Positions 62,352 through 64,000 of a stretch of 64,000 nt of DNA are shown here, one piece after another; within the stretch, counting starts at the first letter, position 1, and every line of letters begins with the position of its first letter. Where the stretch lies: NCBI GenBank assembly GCA_963738445.1, contig CAVTWS010000024.1:62001-126000 (forward strand). Direction: 5' to 3'. A program made the translations under genes and the position numbers. The DNA is from CAVTWS01 sp963738445. Lineage in GTDB: Bacteria; Actinomycetota; Acidimicrobiia; Acidimicrobiales; SHLQ01. The notes under the pieces are model-generated. The model made no database searches. It saw nothing but the letters and a program-made list of their open reading frames with translations, and had not been told where the DNA came from.

Positions 62352-63559
62352 CAGATCCGCCGGAGTTGGGCGCCGGTGCGCCGAGCGCAGGAGCTGCGCG
62401 TCGCGCTCAGCGGGCGTGACGGTGCGGGTCCCGGCCGGCAGGTGGCCGAGGACGTCGGCCACGGGCACCTTGGTGACGGTGGCCTCGGGGTAGTTGTCGG
62501 CCTGGTAGAAGCGGGCCTGCAGGATCCCCCACGGCACAGTCGGCCTTGTCGAGCCAGTTGCACACTCCCGGATCCCGGTTGGAGACGACGCACCGGAACC
62601 AGCCGTCGTCGTCGACGTGGGCCTGCACGTCGTTGAGGCTCGACTGGCGGTTCACCCAGTCGACCGTGGAGAAACGGTCGTCGGCGACCAGGATCTGCCA
62701 GTAGCGGCACGGATCCGGGACGGGGAACTCGACGACGAGTGCTTCGTCGTCGGTGATCTCGTGGATGCCGTCGTAGTAGGCCTGCTTGGTGGCGAGCCCG
62801 CCGCCCTTCTGGATCCACTTGCGACTGGAGCAGCACGTTCTTGCCGTGATGCTCGAGGTAGTAGCGGACCAGATGGGCATGTCGAAGTGGATCATCCCCT
62901 GGATCCACTTGGGCAGGTCGGCGAAGCGCTGCGAGAACGCCTCGGGGGTCATGTCGCTGCCGCGTCGTCGAGCCGGTTGATGGCGATCCGGGCGTCGATC
63001 TCGTTGATCCAGTCGCGCGGCGCACTTGCGAACCATGATCGACACGACGCCCGGGTCGATCGGCCACCAGTCGCCCGTGTGACCGTCGGGCCGTTCGGCG
63101 CTGAGGATCACCCGGAACGAGCCGTCGTGGCCGATGGTGAGGTCGTCGAGCTCGTGCGTGGTGGGCCCGCGCCGGGGGGCGTCGGTTCGAGGCTGGTCGA
63201 AGGTGTCCATCGACATGATGCGCCGCTGGGACTGGGTGAGCTCGACGAACCGCGAGGTGCCCCGGTAGCCGGTGATCTCGTAGACGCCGTCCTCGTCGAC
63301 CTCGGTCTGGAGGTACACGTAGTCGGGGTTGGGACCGCCCTGGTTGCAGGCGAAGTTCCACAACGGCATGAGCACCGGCCGCGTGGCATCCGTGTACACG
63401 TGGCACAGGTAGCCACACGCCAGGATCGACAAGCGCCAGGCGGGTCATGTCCTGGACCTCGGCCTCGGTGGCGCCGTCGGGTCGCCAGATCGCCATCAGG
63501 TTGTCGACCACGGGGTCGAGCCCCCGCAGTTGTTCCTGCCAGGACGGGAGTGCGGGCAT
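62348..63559 (-). CDS. DUF1214/DUF1254-like protein (several frameshifts)
   Basis: From ATG 63559: PALPSWQEQLRGLDPVVDNL. Later blocks in other frames are LACGYLCHVYTDATRPVLMP, NFACNQGGPNPDYVYLQTEV, ITGYRGTSRFVELTQSQRRI, YYDGIHEITDDEALVVEFPV, CRYWQILVADDRFSTVDWVN, GILQARFYQADNYPEATVTK and an end QLRRIW. At least four indels. The family has unknown function. This type commonly sits near sulfotransferases in actinobacterial clusters. About 400 codons. Confidence 0.68.
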   Translation of the reverse strand: MPALPSWQEQLRGLDPVVDNLMAIWRPDGATEAEVQDMTRLALVDPGVWLPVPRVHGCHAAGAHAVVELRLQPGRSQPRLRVPPDRGRRGRRLRDHRLPGHLAVRRAHPVPAAHHVDGHLRPASNRRPPARAHHARARRPHHRPRRLVPGDPQRRTARRSHGRLVADRPGRRVDHGSQVRRATGSTRSTPGSPSTGSTTRQRHDPRGVLAALRRPAQVDPGDDPLRHAHLVRYYLEHHGKNVLLQSQVDPEGRRARHQAGLLRRHPRDHRRRSTRRRVPRPGSVPLLADPGRRRPFLHGRLGEPPVEPQRRAGPRRRRRLVPVRRLQPGSGSVQLARQGRLCRGGSCRPASTRPTTTPRPPSPRCPWPTSSATCRPGPAPSRPLSATRSSCARRTGAQLRRIW

Positions 63560-63561
63560 GG

Positions 63562-64000
63562 TCAACCCTCCACGGTGATGTCGAAGTGGCGAATGTAGAA
63601 GTCGTAGTCGGAGCGGATCTTGTCGACGCTGAGGCCGTACTGCTCGGCGGTGTAGCGGTGGGTGCCCTGCGCGCCCATGCGGTTCTCCTCCTGCCAGTCG
63701 AAGATGGTCTGCTCGACCGGCGGGGTCAGCTCCAGGTCGAGCCAGGCGTAGATGCGCCGGATCGTGCCTCTCGGATCGCCGACCAAGTCCCGGTGGTGCA
63801 CATCGAAGAACCGGTCCTCGCCGATACGGGCTCGCTGCTCGATGGCGTGCTCCATCCCCTCACGCAGGTGATCGGAGATCTCACGACCGAGCGCCATCAC
63901 GTCTCGTTCGCCGTCGGCCCGGGGCAAGATCGATCGACACGATGCTGGCGTAGGACGGCACGACCCGGGCGGGGTCCCGGTGGGTCATCACGAAGCGGAT
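63562..64000 (-). CDS. Sulfotransferase family protein, C-terminal part (frameshifted; 5' end outside window)
   Basis: The upstream edge reads IRFVMTHRDPARVVPSYASI, the PAPS 3'-phosphate-binding segment of sulfotransferase_3 (HRDP...S). An indel near 63930 changes frame to DVMALGREISDHLREGMEHA, then FFDVHHRDLVGDPRGTIRRI, YAWLDLELTPPVEQTIFDWQ and a C-terminal YDFYIRHFDITVEG. The P-loop TSF-type N-terminus is beyond 64000. Transfers sulfate to an alcohol. Stop overlaps the next gene's possible TTG start. Confidence 0.75.

Noticed and set aside
61764..62537. VOC protein starting with GILQARFYQADNYPEAT
   Set aside because: That segment is the C-terminus of the DUF1214-like protein placed in the VOC frame by an indel. 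GTG 62351 overlapping the upstream stop is the likely VOC start.

Overview
The window is a 64 kb, very GC-rich stretch (roughly two thirds G+C by eye) from an actinobacterium. GTG, TTG and possibly CTG starts are common, genes are packed head to tail, and ATGA/GTGA/TTGA four-base overlaps are frequent. The gene content is dominated by acyl-CoA dehydrogenases, CaiB/BaiF CoA-transferases, LLM-type (F420/flavin) oxidoreductases, SDRs, crotonases and TIM-barrel amidohydrolases. This recalls soil or aquatic Acidimicrobiia or Mycobacteriales-type degraders of alicyclic, steroid or terpenoid compounds. I cannot name the species from sequence alone.

Layout. 0-4.8 kb: end of a TetR regulator, a hotdog-fold cluster (PaaI-like thioesterase, MaoC pair) on the minus strand, and a plus-strand operon of amidohydrolase, LLM oxidoreductase and SDR. 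A very strong hairpin (4824-4877) separates this from a seven-gene minus operon (10.8 to 5.0 kb): DUF35 protein, thiolase, acyl-CoA dehydrogenase (ACAD), crotonase, SDR, LLM and an NTF2-like protein. Divergent from it is a plus operon (10.9-15.0 kb): large ACAD, small ACAD, crotonase and a beta-lactamase-fold protein. Next, 19.4 to 14.9 kb (minus) holds an amidohydrolase, a D-aminoacylase-like hydrolase and an acyl-CoA synthetase. 19.5-23.7 kb (plus) holds an LLM, a tandem CaiB and livF. 23.7-26.8 kb is a toxin-antitoxin (TA) island with an integrase remnant. 37.8 to 26.9 kb (minus) carries a CoxM/S/L-type molybdenum hydroxylase, an SDR, an amidohydrolase, a LivK-type binding protein, a LivH-LivM-LivG fusion and a thioesterase-like protein. 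37.9-48.5 kb (plus) carries a CoA ligase, SDR, amidohydrolase, tandem CaiB, CaiB, a double ACAD and an unknown protein. 48.5-53.6 kb has a P450 and ACAD (minus), then a phosphotransferase, TetR and SDR (plus). 53.6-56.5 kb looks like a decayed integration site: a tRNA-Pro 3' fragment, a 21-bp direct repeat, an integrase scrap, a DUF2339 membrane protein and a broken crotonase. 56.5-59.7 kb is a second TA cluster (VapBC, MntA/HepT, a second PIN/Phd pair) around a CrtA-like gene. 59.7-64 kb (minus) is a coupled set: sulfotransferase, DUF1214/1254-like protein, VOC protein and a large alpha/beta-hydrolase.

Together the metabolic genes suggest uptake of an organic acid by a branched-chain-type ABC transporter, activation by CoA ligase or CoA-transferase, hydroxylation or dehydrogenation (Mo-hydroxylase, P450, ACADs, LLM), hydration (MaoC, crotonase), SDR oxidation and C-C cleavage by a thiolase-DUF35 pair. 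Four amidohydrolases sharing a D-x-H-x-x-E-P start motif may act as decarboxylases or ring hydrolases. The substrate is not determinable here.

Caution: about twenty genes contain frameshifts, heavily clustered at 5.9-10.4, 37.9-41.5 and 62.3-64 kb, while neighbours are intact. I read most of these as uncorrected sequence indels, not pseudogenes, and give the full span of the underlying gene.
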